Shown piece after piece: positions 33,918 to 45,818 of a DNA stretch of 64,000 nucleotides. How positions within the stretch are numbered: the stretch's first letter is position 1; each line of letters starts with the position of its first letter. Origin of the DNA: Paenibacillus ginsengarvi (GTDB taxonomy: Bacteria; Bacillota; Bacilli; Paenibacillales; NBRC-103111); the NCBI RefSeq assembly GCF_003626695.1, contig NZ_RBAH01000003.1, forward strand, positions 311,641 to 375,640, written 5' to 3'. Position numbers and translations under genes: made by a program. The notes beneath the pieces were generated by a model. The model was not told where the DNA came from. It ran no database searches and was given only the letters and a program-made list of their open reading frames with translations.

Positions 33918-34092
33918 GCCCGCTTCTCCTCTCGGGTCCTTCACTCTATTTCCACTCGATTTCCGTCCGGAAAAAAGAGGAATGTTTTCGCTTCTAGCAG
34001 CCTATACTAATACTACAAGCCGCTACCCTCTTATTTTACTAGATTTGGACACAAAGTACGAGCCGAATTCACTGGAAAAGGGGAGAAATATA

Positions 34093-34302
34093 TTGAATCG
34101 CATCTCAACCTCCTTGCAGGAGCTGAATTGGATCGGCAAGCTCGCCGACCTGAAGGAAGAGCATTACCGCAATACGCTGCTCGTCACCGTGCTCATGGAT
34201 TTGCTGATCGAGAAAGGCGTTATGACGCGCGGCGAAATCGAGGCCAAGATGGCCGAAGTCGACCGGCTCCTCACTCCGGACCGAGCCTATCCCATCTCGT
34301 AG
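34093..34302 (+). CDS. Small hypothetical protein with TTG start
   Basis: 69 residues (N-R-I-S-T-S-L-Q-E-L-N-W-I-G-K-L ... R-L-L-T-P-D-R-A-Y-P). GGGGAG lies seven bases before the TTG at 34093. The protein is helical and charged, without cysteines or membrane segments. It lies against the direction of its neighbours, and its 3' end overlaps walJ's 3' end by 32 bp. Family unknown. Confidence 0.65.
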   Translation: MNRISTSLQELNWIGKLADLKEEHYRNTLLVTVLMDLLIEKGVMTRGEIEAKMAEVDRLLTPDRAYPIS

Positions 34303-35077
34303 GCCGATCGAAATATGTATCTCTCAGCTCCACCTTGCGGTCGCCGCACTCGATGCCGCGATCCTCTAATATATTATTCACGGTCAGTTTGGCCAAATCC
34401 ATCAAGTTGTGGTCCCGGCTCAAGTGAGCCAAATAAACCGTCTCCGTCTGTCCGGAGGCGATCTCGCAGAGCGCTTCGCCCGCCGATTCGTTCGACAGAT
34501 GGCCCGTATCGCCTAAGATGCGGCGTTTGATATTCCACGGGTACTTGCCCATGCGCAGCATATCCACATCATGGTTCGACTCGAGAATGATCGCATCCGA
34601 ATCGGCCAGCTTCTCCTTCACCTTCGAGCTGACATAACCGAGATCGGTGGCGAGACTCAGCTTATGCTCCCCGTCATGGAAGCAATAGCCGACCGGCTCC
34701 GCGGCGTCGTGCGAGATCGGATACGACTCCACCTGGAGCGCTCCGAACTGGACGACGCTGCCGGTCTCCATGACTTTGATTTTTTCTTCGGCCAGCTCGC
34801 CCAGATGTTTGTTCAGCGCTTCCCACGTTTTCTCGTTCGCATAAACCGGCAAATCGTGCTTTCGCGCCAGCGCGCCTACGCCTTTGATATGATCCGAATG
34901 CTCGTGGGTGATCAGGATCGCGTCGAGCTGCGAACCCGATATGTCCCGCTCCCCCATCAGCTGCTCGATTTTTTTGGCGCTTAGTCCGGCATCCACAAGC
35001 ACCCTCGACTCCTCGCTCTCCACCAGCAGCGAATTGCCGGTCGAGCCGCTTGCCAATATCGTAAACCGGATCGTCAT
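34271..35077 (-). CDS. walJ: WalJ/YycJ metallo-beta-lactamase-fold hydrolase
   Basis: 268 residues. The metal-binding H-E-H-S-D-H (59-64) and further ligands in S-H-D-A-A-E-P and the T-D-L-G region are typical. B. subtilis WalJ is a 5'-exonuclease-like enzyme linked to the WalRK regulon and to coordination of wall synthesis with replication. It follows walI after 33 bp. Confidence 0.93.
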   Translation of the reverse strand: MTIRFTILASGSTGNSLLVESEESRVLVDAGLSAKKIEQLMGERDISGSQLDAILITHEHSDHIKGVGALARKHDLPVYANEKTWEALNKHLGELAEEKIKVMETGSVVQFGALQVESYPISHDAAEPVGYCFHDGEHKLSLATDLGYVSSKVKEKLADSDAIILESNHDVDMLRMGKYPWNIKRRILGDTGHLSNESAGEALCEIASGQTETVYLAHLSRDHNLMDLAKLTVNNILEDRGIECGDRKVELRDTYFDRPTRWDRLGPE

Positions 35078-35110
35078 CGTTCATTTCTCCTGTCCCAATT
35101 CATTTCGTCT

Positions 35111-35869
35111 TTACGGCTTCTTCGGCACGCGTTCCGCTGTCTCCACATCCCCGCGGAAGCCCTGCACGTAATAAATATCCCCGTTCTCCAGCGCCACCCG
35201 CCATGTCGGGAAAGCCGGCAGCGTCGACCACTGCTCCGTTTCAAAAAACTGGCCGTGATAGCCGAGCCGAATGTCCGAGATAACGGCGCCGTTCTGCAAA
35301 TATTTCTCCGCCAGCGTCCGCAGCACCGTATACGCCGAGATGACCTTCTTCTCTTCCTTGCCTTCCGACTCCGCATCCACCTCGACGAACGATTGCCGGT
35401 AGCCGTTCACTTCCCCGTTGTTCATGAACAGCTCCAAATTGATGTCGAACAGCGGATACTCCCCGACAAGCTGGTTCATCATAAACAAGCCGTCCTTGCT
35501 CGTCACCCGATCATACGCATATGACTCGATCTTCGGTATAGCCTTGCTGCTGAGATCCTTAAGCGAGCCTTTGCTTAAAAACAGGTTATATTTGATCGGC
35601 TCGGGAAGCATCACCTTGCGCCCGTAGCTTTCTCCGTCGACCCATTTGACCGTTATTTCCCGCATTTTCGGAGTATCCTTCGGCACGGCAGCGGTCATCT
35701 TGATACCCCGAGCGATCATGATGCGGTCCAGCTCCTGGGCGATATCCGCCGACGTCTGCTTCGAATCGCCGATAATATTCCACTTGCCTACCCATAGCTC
35801 GTACCCGAGCAGCAGGTTTAGCCCCAGAAAAGCTACGATAAAGATCGATTTCGCTCTGCTCCAATCCAT
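35111..35869 (-). CDS. walI: WalK accessory regulator WalI
   Basis: 252 residues with one N-terminal membrane helix (I-F-I-V-A-F-L-G-L-N-L-L-L-G-Y) and an extracellular beta-rich domain typical of YycI. WalI and WalH form a membrane complex with WalK that restrains its kinase activity. It follows walH by 34 bp. Confidence 0.92.
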   Translation of the reverse strand: MDWSRAKSIFIVAFLGLNLLLGYELWVGKWNIIGDSKQTSADIAQELDRIMIARGIKMTAAVPKDTPKMREITVKWVDGESYGRKVMLPEPIKYNLFLSKGSLKDLSSKAIPKIESYAYDRVTSKDGLFMMNQLVGEYPLFDINLELFMNNGEVNGYRQSFVEVDAESEGKEEKKVISAYTVLRTLAEKYLQNGAVISDIRLGYHGQFFETEQWSTLPAFPTWRVALENGDIYYVQGFRGDVETAERVPKKP

Positions 35870-35903
35870 GCTGCCGCCAGCCCCCGTTCCTCGTCCTACA
35901 GCA

Positions 35904-37181
35904 TCATTTCAAATATTCGTACGTTCCGTCGCGCAGCTCCACCGCCCATACCGGATTCAGCTCCATCGTCTTATCCCGCAGAACCGGCTGATATGCAGGC
36001 GTAATCGCCACGATCAGATTTTTGCGCACAAAGGCGTTCACCATATCGTCCAGCGCCTTGCCTCCTTCGATCGTAACAAGCGAACGAGTGACCCTCGAGT
36101 TGTCCAGCATCGCAAGCGACCGTTCATAACTCGCCACGACCCTGTTTTGCAGAACGATCCGGATGAGCCCGAAGCTTTCGCTGCCATCGCCGATGATCGG
36201 GAACGAGTCGTAATACTGCCGGAACGTAAACTGCTGGCGCCCAATGAGCTGGGACGGCGTAATCGCCTTCGTCATAAAGCTGCCGTTCCACCCGCCGTGC
36301 TGGTTGATGAACTGTACGGCCGCGTTCAGATTTTCCCTTACATCGTTACGTGCGTCTACGACTGGAATCGGGTCGGTATAGCTCATCCACTGCTGGTCGG
36401 GCTTTACCTGGAGCCCTCGTTTGCCGTCGGTGTAGTACGTGTCCGAACCGTCCTTGTTGCGGAAGTTGCGCGTATTGCGCGGGTCCACGAACAACGTCTT
36501 CTGGAGCTGGTCGACCGGCATTTCGTTGATCGCGATCTTATACCTCGGCACTTCGAGCGGCAGATCCGGCAAGTAAAAGTCGTCCTTGTAGTGATAGCTC
36601 ACGAGCAGTTCGCCGAATCCGACCATTTGCTCAATATTTTTGTTGTTCAGATCGGCTCTCGCTTCATATAGGTTGTAGTCGGTTTGGAAAAAGGTCCGCA
36701 CCTCTTCGGCGTCGCGGTTGACATAGATCCATATGCGGCTAACGCCCTCCGTATCGAGCGGAACATCGCCTCGCAATTGGAACACCGTTTTCAGAATGCT
36801 GAACGGAACGCCGCCCCGCTGAAAGCGGACTTCGACGCCAGCCATTTTGCTGCGAACTTCCTCCCAGTCTACATTCGGTTGAAGCGTTGATATGCGTCTG
36901 AAGTTATCGAATGTCCGACCCTTCAGCATCTTCATAATTTCTTTATAATGCAGATGGTTCGGGTACACCGCCGTATGCGTCGTCTTGCCCGTATGCAGCA
37001 CGATCAGCTCGGGAAAAATAAGCTCGGCCGCCGTCGTTTGCGTTCCGATCGGATCGGTCTGCACGTATTCGGCCTGGTTCGTCGGCGCCGGACGCGGCGA
37101 GCTGAACAGCAGCATATAGCTTTGCAGCAGGCTGGCGAGGACGAGAAAAGCGAGGATGACCGTCTTCGATTTCTCGATCAT
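35904..37181 (-). CDS. walH: WalK accessory regulator WalH
   Basis: 425 residues. One N-terminal transmembrane helix (V-I-L-A-F-L-V-L-A-S-L-L-Q-S-Y-M-L-L) and a large external YycH domain. The start overlaps the walK stop by four bases, the usual coupling. It acts with WalI to inhibit WalK. Confidence 0.92.
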   Translation of the reverse strand: MIEKSKTVILAFLVLASLLQSYMLLFSSPRPAPTNQAEYVQTDPIGTQTTAAELIFPELIVLHTGKTTHTAVYPNHLHYKEIMKMLKGRTFDNFRRISTLQPNVDWEEVRSKMAGVEVRFQRGGVPFSILKTVFQLRGDVPLDTEGVSRIWIYVNRDAEEVRTFFQTDYNLYEARADLNNKNIEQMVGFGELLVSYHYKDDFYLPDLPLEVPRYKIAINEMPVDQLQKTLFVDPRNTRNFRNKDGSDTYYTDGKRGLQVKPDQQWMSYTDPIPVVDARNDVRENLNAAVQFINQHGGWNGSFMTKAITPSQLIGRQQFTFRQYYDSFPIIGDGSESFGLIRIVLQNRVVASYERSLAMLDNSRVTRSLVTIEGGKALDDMVNAFVRKNLIVAITPAYQPVLRDKTMELNPVWAVELRDGTYEYLK

Positions 37182-39016
37182 ACCGCTTCACCTTCCAGTG
37201 GCGGGATCGGCAGCGCGAACGAAACGCGCGTTCCCTGATTCAGCTCGGAATCGAGCGAGATCGTTCCGCCATGCGCTTTTACTATTTCCCGGGCAATGGA
37301 TAAGCCGAGTCCGGTCCCCCCCATATTTCGCGAACGCGCCTTATCTACGCGGTAGAACCGGTCGAAGATACGCGCCAAATCTTTTTTCGGAATACCGATC
37401 CCGTTATCCTGTACGGAAATCTCCAGCCAGTCCTTGTTGGTACGGCTTGCGCGGATCGTAATCGCCCCCCCTTCCGGGGTATATTTGATCGCATTTGATA
37501 CGAGATTGTCCAGCACTTGATCGATCTGATCCCGGTCGAGCATAATTTCGTTAATGTCGTGCGCCACTTCGATCTGAATCGAGATTTCCTTCTGATCGAG
37601 CTGGAATGAGAACCGGTCCGCCACCTCTTCCAGCATGTCGAGCACATTCGTCGGCACCTTGCTCACAAGCCCCTTGCGCGAATCGAGCCGGGACAGGTGA
37701 AGCAGGTCGTTAACAAGCCGGATCATCCGCTCTGATTCGTTGCGCATAACCCCTACGAACCGGTGCGACAATGCCCGGTCCTCGAGAGCGCCATCGTCCA
37801 GCGCCTCCAGATAGCTTTTGATCGTTGTAAGCGGGGTCCTCAGCTCATGCGATACGTTTGCAACAAACTCCCGCCGTGCGTTCTCCAGCTGCTCCTGCTC
37901 CGTAATATCCTGCAGCATCGCGATCGTTCCGGTAATGCCGATCCCCCTGCGATGTATCGGGGTAAAGACGACTCGCAGCGTTACGAAATCCCCCTCTTCC
38001 TCGTTCGGAATCTCGATTGTTGCGATTTGATGCTCCCCTTGCACGTATTGTCCGATATGCCCCTCTTCCAGCCCGAGCACGTCCCATATACTCCGGTCCG
38101 TCATATCGTCGCTGGCGGGCTGCAGCATTTGCTTCGCCTTGCGATTGGCGAGAATAACCGTCCCTTGATCGTTCGTCGCGATAACGCCGTCGTTGATGTT
38201 GGCCAGCACAGACGAAAGCTTCTCGCGCTCTTCCTCGTTAAGCGATAAAGCTTCCTTCAGCCGGTTCGTCATATGATTGAACGCATTGCCAAGCTGTCCG
38301 ATTTCGTCCGGCCCTTTGACCGAAACTTGCTGACTGAAATTGCCGTCCGCCATCGCCGAAGCTTGTCTCGTAATTTCCTTGATCGGGTTCGTAATCGTAT
38401 GCGCAAGGACGATGCCAAGCAGCACGGTAAAAGCAAGCGCGATTCCCGTACCGGACAAAAAGATTTTGTTGATCCGGTTCATCGTTCCGTACAGCGATTC
38501 CATCGAAGCCACAATATAGACGGCACCGAGCACCTTCGCTCCTTCGCTGACGGGCTGAGCTACCACCTTGCGCCGATGACCGTCGCTGTCGACCATGACC
38601 GATTCGATATCCTTGATCCCTTGCAGCGCCGAAACGACTTCCGCCTGCGTCGACTTCTGCCCGATGAGCGAAGCCTTGCTCGACACCGAGGTCGTCAGCA
38701 CGATCCCGTTCGCGTCGATAATCTGGATTTCCGCATCGCTGATGTTGAACAGCTTGACGATTTCGTTCAGCTCCGCGTTGGACTTTTTCGCTTCCGCAGA
38801 AGGACCGGCATCCTGCCCCTCGGTCAAATACCGCTTGGAGAAGCCGGCCAGCAGATCGGCCTGCGTATTGAGCGAAGACGTGAAGTTATCGATGAACGAG
38901 CGCTCCATCGTACGCACGAAGTACACACCGATGAGCTGCATCGCCATCAAGATCAGCAGCACGTAAATGATAATGATCTTGCTCTGGACCGACTGGAAAA
39001 AACGCATTCCTTTCAA
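37178..39016 (-). CDS. walK: Sensor histidine kinase WalK
   Basis: 612 residues: TM1 (~13-34), extracellular Cache-like sensor, TM2 (~188-207), HAMP (~209-262), PAS (~265-375), HisKA with S-H-E-L-R-T-P-L (H390), and HATPase with D-N-G-I-G-I and G-G-T-G-L-G-L. It controls wall homeostasis genes, including D,L-endopeptidases. The TTG at 39016 is preferred over ATG three codons on because GGGAGG lies eight bases before it; the ATG would have no spacing. Confidence 0.96.
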   Translation of the reverse strand: MKGMRFFQSVQSKIIIIYVLLILMAMQLIGVYFVRTMERSFIDNFTSSLNTQADLLAGFSKRYLTEGQDAGPSAEAKKSNAELNEIVKLFNISDAEIQIIDANGIVLTTSVSSKASLIGQKSTQAEVVSALQGIKDIESVMVDSDGHRRKVVAQPVSEGAKVLGAVYIVASMESLYGTMNRINKIFLSGTGIALAFTVLLGIVLAHTITNPIKEITRQASAMADGNFSQQVSVKGPDEIGQLGNAFNHMTNRLKEALSLNEEEREKLSSVLANINDGVIATNDQGTVILANRKAKQMLQPASDDMTDRSIWDVLGLEEGHIGQYVQGEHQIATIEIPNEEEGDFVTLRVVFTPIHRRGIGITGTIAMLQDITEQEQLENARREFVANVSHELRTPLTTIKSYLEALDDGALEDRALSHRFVGVMRNESERMIRLVNDLLHLSRLDSRKGLVSKVPTNVLDMLEEVADRFSFQLDQKEISIQIEVAHDINEIMLDRDQIDQVLDNLVSNAIKYTPEGGAITIRASRTNKDWLEISVQDNGIGIPKKDLARIFDRFYRVDKARSRNMGGTGLGLSIAREIVKAHGGTISLDSELNQGTRVSFALPIPPLEGEAV

Positions 39017-39017
39017 A

Positions 39018-39734
39018 TTAAGCGCCTCCCGCCTTCGGGTTGCGCATCGTATAGCCTAGCCCGCGGCGTGTCATGATGTACTCCGGACGGCTCGGATCGT
39101 CCTCGATCTTCTCCCGCAGCCGGCGGATCGTCACATCGACCGTCCGGACGTCGCCTAAGTATTCGAAGCCCCACACCGCTTGCAACAGATGTTCGCGCGT
39201 CATGACCCGGCCGCTGTTTCTAGCCATATAATAAACCAGCTCAAACTCCCGGTGCGTCAGATCAAGCGTCTGTCCGTCCTTGTATACCAAATACATATCC
39301 GTATCGATCGTCAGCCTGTGCATGCGCAGCCCCGCCGGCTCCACTGCCTCTTGGCTTACCTGATTCGCCTTGTTCTGCCTGCGCAGATGGGCTTTCACCC
39401 GGGCAAGCAGCTCTCTCGTGCCGAAAGGCTTCGTCACATAATCGTCGGCGCCCAGCTCAAGTCCGAGCACCTTATCCACCTCGGAGTCTTTGGCCGTCAG
39501 CATAATGATCGGCGTATCCTTCTTCGCGCGCACTTCCCGGCATACATCCATGCCGTCCTTGACCGGCAGCATAATATCGAGCAGAATGAGATCCGGATCT
39601 TCGGAGAAGGCGAGCTCTACCGCCTTACCGCCGTCGAATGCGCATATGACCTGGTATCCTTCCTTCTCCAGGTTGAATTTCAATATTTCCGCGATCGGTT
39701 GCTCGTCGTCCACGACCAGTATTTTGCCGTACAT
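39018..39734 (-). CDS. walR: Essential response regulator WalR
   Basis: 238 residues, OmpR class: receiver with D53 (L-I-L-L-D-I-M-L-P) and K102 (V-T-K-P-F), then a winged helix with [14 protein letters not shown]. The stop is one base before the walK start. It binds direct hexamer repeats at cell-wall hydrolase promoters. Confidence 0.97.
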   Translation of the reverse strand: MYGKILVVDDEQPIAEILKFNLEKEGYQVICAFDGGKAVELAFSEDPDLILLDIMLPVKDGMDVCREVRAKKDTPIIMLTAKDSEVDKVLGLELGADDYVTKPFGTRELLARVKAHLRRQNKANQVSQEAVEPAGLRMHRLTIDTDMYLVYKDGQTLDLTHREFELVYYMARNSGRVMTREHLLQAVWGFEYLGDVRTVDVTIRRLREKIEDDPSRPEYIMTRRGLGYTMRNPKAGGA

Positions 39735-39837
39735 TCGCCTTCACCGTCCTCTATGGGAGATTCTACTTTTCACTTCCCTTTATTTTACCATACATGGCGT
39801 TTCAAAATCGCATGCTTTCGGGTAATACAATAATATC

Positions 39838-39898
39838 CCAAAAAAACCCCACAAAGTGAAGCCTAGGCTCCGAAGCTTATTCCAGATACTTTGCGGGG
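39838..39898 (-). terminator. Second terminator between M23 gene and walR
   Basis: On the minus strand, CCCCGCAAAGT / ACTTTGTGGGG with an internal GCCTAGGC hairpin is followed by TTTTTTTGGG. It would insulate walR from the upstream peptidase gene. Confidence 0.75.
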
Positions 39899-39916
39899 AG
39901 CCCCGAAAATATAAAC

Positions 39917-39953
39917 AAAAAAGGCGCAAAGCCGAATCAAGTTCGGCTCCGCA
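39917..39953 (-). terminator. Terminator of the M23 peptidase gene
   Basis: On the minus strand, GCGGAGCCGAA / TTCGGCTTTGCGC forms a long stem followed by CTTTTTT, 30 bp after the stop. Confidence 0.85.
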
Positions 39954-39983
39954 CCTGTTGGATGACGCAGAAATAAGGCCTTA

Positions 39984-41522
39984 TTATTGAGATAAAAATT
40001 TAAGCGGATTTTCGGGTACGCCGTTACGCTGAATTTCGAAATGCAGGTGCACGCCGGTCGAATCGCCGGTGCTGCCCATAATACCGATTTTCTCGCCCTT
40101 TTCGAGGACTTTGCCTTTGGTTGTTTCAATCTTGCTCAAGTGGCCGTACACAGTCACATAACCGTTCTTGTGATCGACGACGACTTTATTGCCGTATCCG
40201 TCGCCTTTATCGCCCGTATAGGTTACGATGCCATTGTCGGCGACCATAATGTTGCGGTTGCCGGTAATATCGACGCCTTTATGCATTTTGCCCCAACGCA
40301 TGCCGAAGTAGTCCGACAGCTTCGCTCCAACTACAGGCCAGATAAACTTGCCCGTACCTTCGCCGAGAATGACCTTGGTGCCCTTCTTCGCATATTCGGG
40401 AGTCGGCTGCTCGACCACTTCTTCGCCAACGAGCTCCTCCTCCACCATATAACCATTCGCCTTCGTTACGAGGAACGTTACCTTCTTCGAGCCGTTTTTG
40501 CCCGGCTTGATCGTCTTCGTTTCGCCGGCGCGCATCGTATCGTCCTTCTCGTAGATCGTCTCATATTGGATTTCCTGGCTTTCAACCAGCTTCTCGACCG
40601 TTCTTACCGTTAAGGCAGGCTTCAGCATCGTCACGTCGAGCACGTCGCCTACTTTGATTTTATCGTCTTGAATCCATGGGTTTTTCTCATAAATCAGCTG
40701 TTTGGAAATGTTCAGCTTTTTGGCGATACAGCCGACACAGTCTCCCTTGACGACCGTATATTTGCTTGGCGCCACATCGCCGGTTTCCAGCTTCCGGACC
40801 AGATCGTCAGGAGCCGCAACTTCCTCTGGCTTAATATCGGTAATGTTCATGTCGATCTTCTCGATAAAATCGGCGGACTGTAGTACCGATTCACCGACCT
40901 GCGGCTCAGGAGGCGCCGACAGTACGGATACGCGTCCCGCTTCTTTTTTCTGCGGCGCATATTTATCCTTGATCCGGTTCAGAACGACTTCGGCCGTTTC
41001 CTTATCCTTGACGATACCGACCAGCTTGTTGTCGACAAGCAGCTGTACGCCGACCGCGTGAGACTTCAGCAGCTCGTTCAGATTGCCAAGCGTGCCTTGG
41101 TCGTCGCTTTGTATTTTGTAAGCCTTTTCAGCTTTGTAGGCGACCTCATCCGTATTAAGCACCATATGTACGTTTGGATTATCCTCTTCCAGCTGCTTGA
41201 CTCTGCCTATGATGTACTCTTCCACAACTTTCGGATCGCTGACCGTTCCCGCGAGCTGATCGCCAACATATACATGGTATACTTCGTATGTATGCATCTG
41301 TACGTATTCGTTGCCGCCGATCGAAATGGAGGCCAGAAGCCCCAAGGCGCCTACGCCTTGCAATAGCCGAAGCCGATACGTGCGCAGCAGCGATTCCGTA
41401 CGATGTAGAGGCCGTCTTTTCTTGATTCTATCAAACAAGCTTATATATTGGGTTTTGGAACACAAACGCTTGACCGATTCAAACGCTGTCTTCGCCCAAC
41501 CTTTACTCTTGTATGAGTCCAT
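39984..41522 (-). CDS. M23 peptidoglycan endopeptidase with LysM and G5 domains
   Basis: 512 residues. One N-terminal membrane helix (~55-75), a dimerisation-like region, a LysM module (K-Y-T-V-V-K-G-D ... ~255-300), a G5 domain (~305-385), and a C-terminal M23 domain with H-K-G-V-D-I and H-L-H-F-E-I zinc ligands. It likely cleaves cross-bridges in the cell wall. The LysM has the atypical G-D-C-V-G-C-I-A where G-D-T-L-x-x-I-A is common, giving a Cys-x2-Cys pair. Position upstream of walRK fits wall function. Confidence 0.92.
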   Translation of the reverse strand: MDSYKSKGWAKTAFESVKRLCSKTQYISLFDRIKKRRPLHRTESLLRTYRLRLLQGVGALGLLASISIGGNEYVQMHTYEVYHVYVGDQLAGTVSDPKVVEEYIIGRVKQLEEDNPNVHMVLNTDEVAYKAEKAYKIQSDDQGTLGNLNELLKSHAVGVQLLVDNKLVGIVKDKETAEVVLNRIKDKYAPQKKEAGRVSVLSAPPEPQVGESVLQSADFIEKIDMNITDIKPEEVAAPDDLVRKLETGDVAPSKYTVVKGDCVGCIAKKLNISKQLIYEKNPWIQDDKIKVGDVLDVTMLKPALTVRTVEKLVESQEIQYETIYEKDDTMRAGETKTIKPGKNGSKKVTFLVTKANGYMVEEELVGEEVVEQPTPEYAKKGTKVILGEGTGKFIWPVVGAKLSDYFGMRWGKMHKGVDITGNRNIMVADNGIVTYTGDKGDGYGNKVVVDHKNGYVTVYGHLSKIETTKGKVLEKGEKIGIMGSTGDSTGVHLHFEIQRNGVPENPLKFLSQ

Positions 41523-41718
41523 GAGCGTCTCCTCTTACGTTGGTTTTTACGAAAGTTGGCAACATTCGGCAGCAAAAGCCGACACCAACGTTTCTACTTT
41601 ACCACAGTCTGTCTACTTGTTTCAACTTTTCTGCGGCAAAGCCAAGTGAGAGGATCGTGAAAAAGGCGGCATCTGCAAACAGTTGGACCGCTATCCCTAT
41701 TAAAATGTCGAAGAAAGT

Positions 41719-42291
41719 CTAGTATTTGTTCACAATCTCCATCAATTTTGCGAGCTCTTGCGGCTGCAAGTACTGTTCCACGATCTTCTCGATTTCCTTC
41801 AGCTCCGAGGCGGTAAGCCCATCCTCCAGCTTCGTCGAAATAAGCTGAAGCTCCTCTTCCGGCAGTTTGGAAATGAGCAGGGTAAACACGCTCGTTTTGT
41901 CTTGCTCCGAAAGCTTTTCCCGCTTCGCCTGAAACTGCTCGGCGCTCATCACCACTTTTTCCTTTTCGCGGGCATCCGAATTTCCCGTCTGCGACCAGAC
42001 CGCTACAGCGTCGTCCTGCTGCGGCTGCGTTACCGGTTTGTTCGTATCTGGCTGAGGCGTCCTCTCCTTCCCCGCTTGCGGATTACCCCCTCCACTTACC
42101 TTATTCGACCCGGACCACAATTTTGCTACAAATTCTGAAAAAGCAATGGGTTTGGTTGGCAATATCGCCTCATACGGCTTCAGCATCTCCTGCACGTAAG
42201 CGTTTAGCACATACAAAGTGGCGGCGGCCGTCAAGCCTGCCACGATGATTCCGGTTACGATCGTTTTCAAAAGCCAGCCGATCCATTTCAT
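41719..42291 (-). CDS. Membrane-anchored hypothetical protein
   Basis: 190 residues from the ATG at 42291 (GGTGGGAG five bases upstream). One N-terminal TM helix (T-I-V-T-G-I-I-V-A-G-L-T-A-A-A-T-L), a low-complexity G/N/P/Q/D linker (~60-95), and a helical C-terminus rich in E/K/L (~115-190). The family is unknown; similar small proteins lie between purA and the M23 gene in Paenibacillus relatives (recollection, not checked). Confidence 0.7.
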   Translation of the reverse strand: MKWIGWLLKTIVTGIIVAGLTAAATLYVLNAYVQEMLKPYEAILPTKPIAFSEFVAKLWSGSNKVSGGGNPQAGKERTPQPDTNKPVTQPQQDDAVAVWSQTGNSDAREKEKVVMSAEQFQAKREKLSEQDKTSVFTLLISKLPEEELQLISTKLEDGLTASELKEIEKIVEQYLQPQELAKLMEIVNKY

Positions 42292-42411
42292 GATGTCTCC
42301 CACCTTTGTCGCCTCATCTTGCGAAGCTTTAAAGTTCGATAGCACCAGTATTGACGAAAACGGCTCGCTTGAAACTTTAAATATGCTCGATTGCCGGACA
42401 TCCTAAACGCG

Positions 42412-42455
42412 AAAAAGCCGCCCTGTCCGGCGCAAACGACCGGCATGACGGCTTT
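42412..42455 (-). terminator. Terminator of purA
   Basis: On the minus strand AGCCGTCATGCCGG / CCGGACAGGGCGGCT forms a long stem, then TTTTTCGCG. It starts 22 bp past the purA stop. Confidence 0.85.
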
Positions 42456-42477
42456 CCTAAGGCTATGTGACGTGCGA

Positions 42478-43779
<1,302 letters not shown>

Positions 43780-43837
43780 TTAAAGTGTGAAAATCGGCAC
43801 ACTGAGTTCACCGCCTCGTATCCAAGGCGGCATTTTC

Positions 43838-43866
43838 AGTTTATCAGTCACCTTGTGCAAAGTCAA
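43838..43866 (-). promoter_or_regulatory. Sigma-A promoter of purA
   Basis: On the minus strand, TTGACT (43861-43866) and TAAACT (43838-43843) are 17 bp apart. A CCGCCT / AGGCGG hairpin (about 43811-43831) lies at the 5' end of the transcript. Confidence 0.7.
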
Positions 43867-43869
43867 CGA

Positions 43870-43913
43870 ATAAACGAACAATTCCACTCAGTGAGGGCCT
43901 ATTGTTCGGAAAA
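43870..43913. promoter_or_regulatory. Paired PurR operator (PurBoxes)
   Basis: Two inverted copies of the A-W-W-W-C-C-G-A-A-C-W-W-T type box: ATAAACGAACAAT (43870-43882, plus strand) and TTTTCCGAACAAT (43901-43913, minus strand), 18 bp apart, just upstream of the -35 box. PurR represses purine genes when PRPP is low. Confidence 0.75.
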
Positions 43914-43955
43914 TAGACAATATACTATAACCCCAGGAAGTGAAACTCCAATTAA

Positions 43956-43981
43956 AAAGAAAAACGAAGCGGGTCGCACGA

Positions 43982-43990
<9 letters not shown>
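43956..43990 (-). terminator. Terminator overlapping the dnaB stop
   Basis: On the minus strand, GCGGGT / ACCCGC with a 10-nt loop is followed by TTCGTTTTTC. The stem includes the last codons of dnaB. Confidence 0.7.
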
Positions 43991-45349
<1,359 letters not shown>

Positions 45350-45377
45350 GTCTTACTCCTTCTTTCGCTTGCCTGGC

Positions 45378-45818
45378 TCATTCCGACACTTGGACGCGAA
45401 GCTCGGCCGTTACTTCCGGATACAGCTTCACCTTAACGATCGTTGTTCCGAGCGAACGAATCACGTCGTTCATCTCGATTTTGCGCTTGTCGAGATGAAT
45501 TCCTTTTTTCTCGAGTTCCTCGGCGATTTGCTTGCTCGTAATCGAGCCGAACAGCCGGCCTCCCTCGCCTGCCTTCGATTTGATCGTAACGACCATTTCC
45601 TTCAGCTTCTCCGCGAGCGCCTGCGCGTCGGCCTTTTCCTTCTCCTTGCGCTTATCCTCGGACAGCTTCTGATGCTCAAGCTGTTTGACGTTCCCGTCCG
45701 ACGCAATCGCAGCGAGTCCTTTCGGCAGCAAAAAGTTGCGGACGTAACCTTCCGCCATTTCTTTGACTTCCCCTTTTTTCCCTTGGCCCTTAACATCTTT
45801 CAGAAAAATAACCTTCAT
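45378..45818 (-). CDS. rplI: 50S ribosomal protein bL9
   Basis: 146 residues. N-terminal [16 protein letters not shown], the long connecting helix, and a C-terminal L9 domain are typical. The start overlaps the gdpP stop by four bases. Confidence 0.97.
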   Translation of the reverse strand: MKVIFLKDVKGQGKKGEVKEMAEGYVRNFLLPKGLAAIASDGNVKQLEHQKLSEDKRKEKEKADAQALAEKLKEMVVTIKSKAGEGGRLFGSITSKQIAEELEKKGIHLDKRKIEMNDVIRSLGTTIVKVKLYPEVTAELRVQVSE

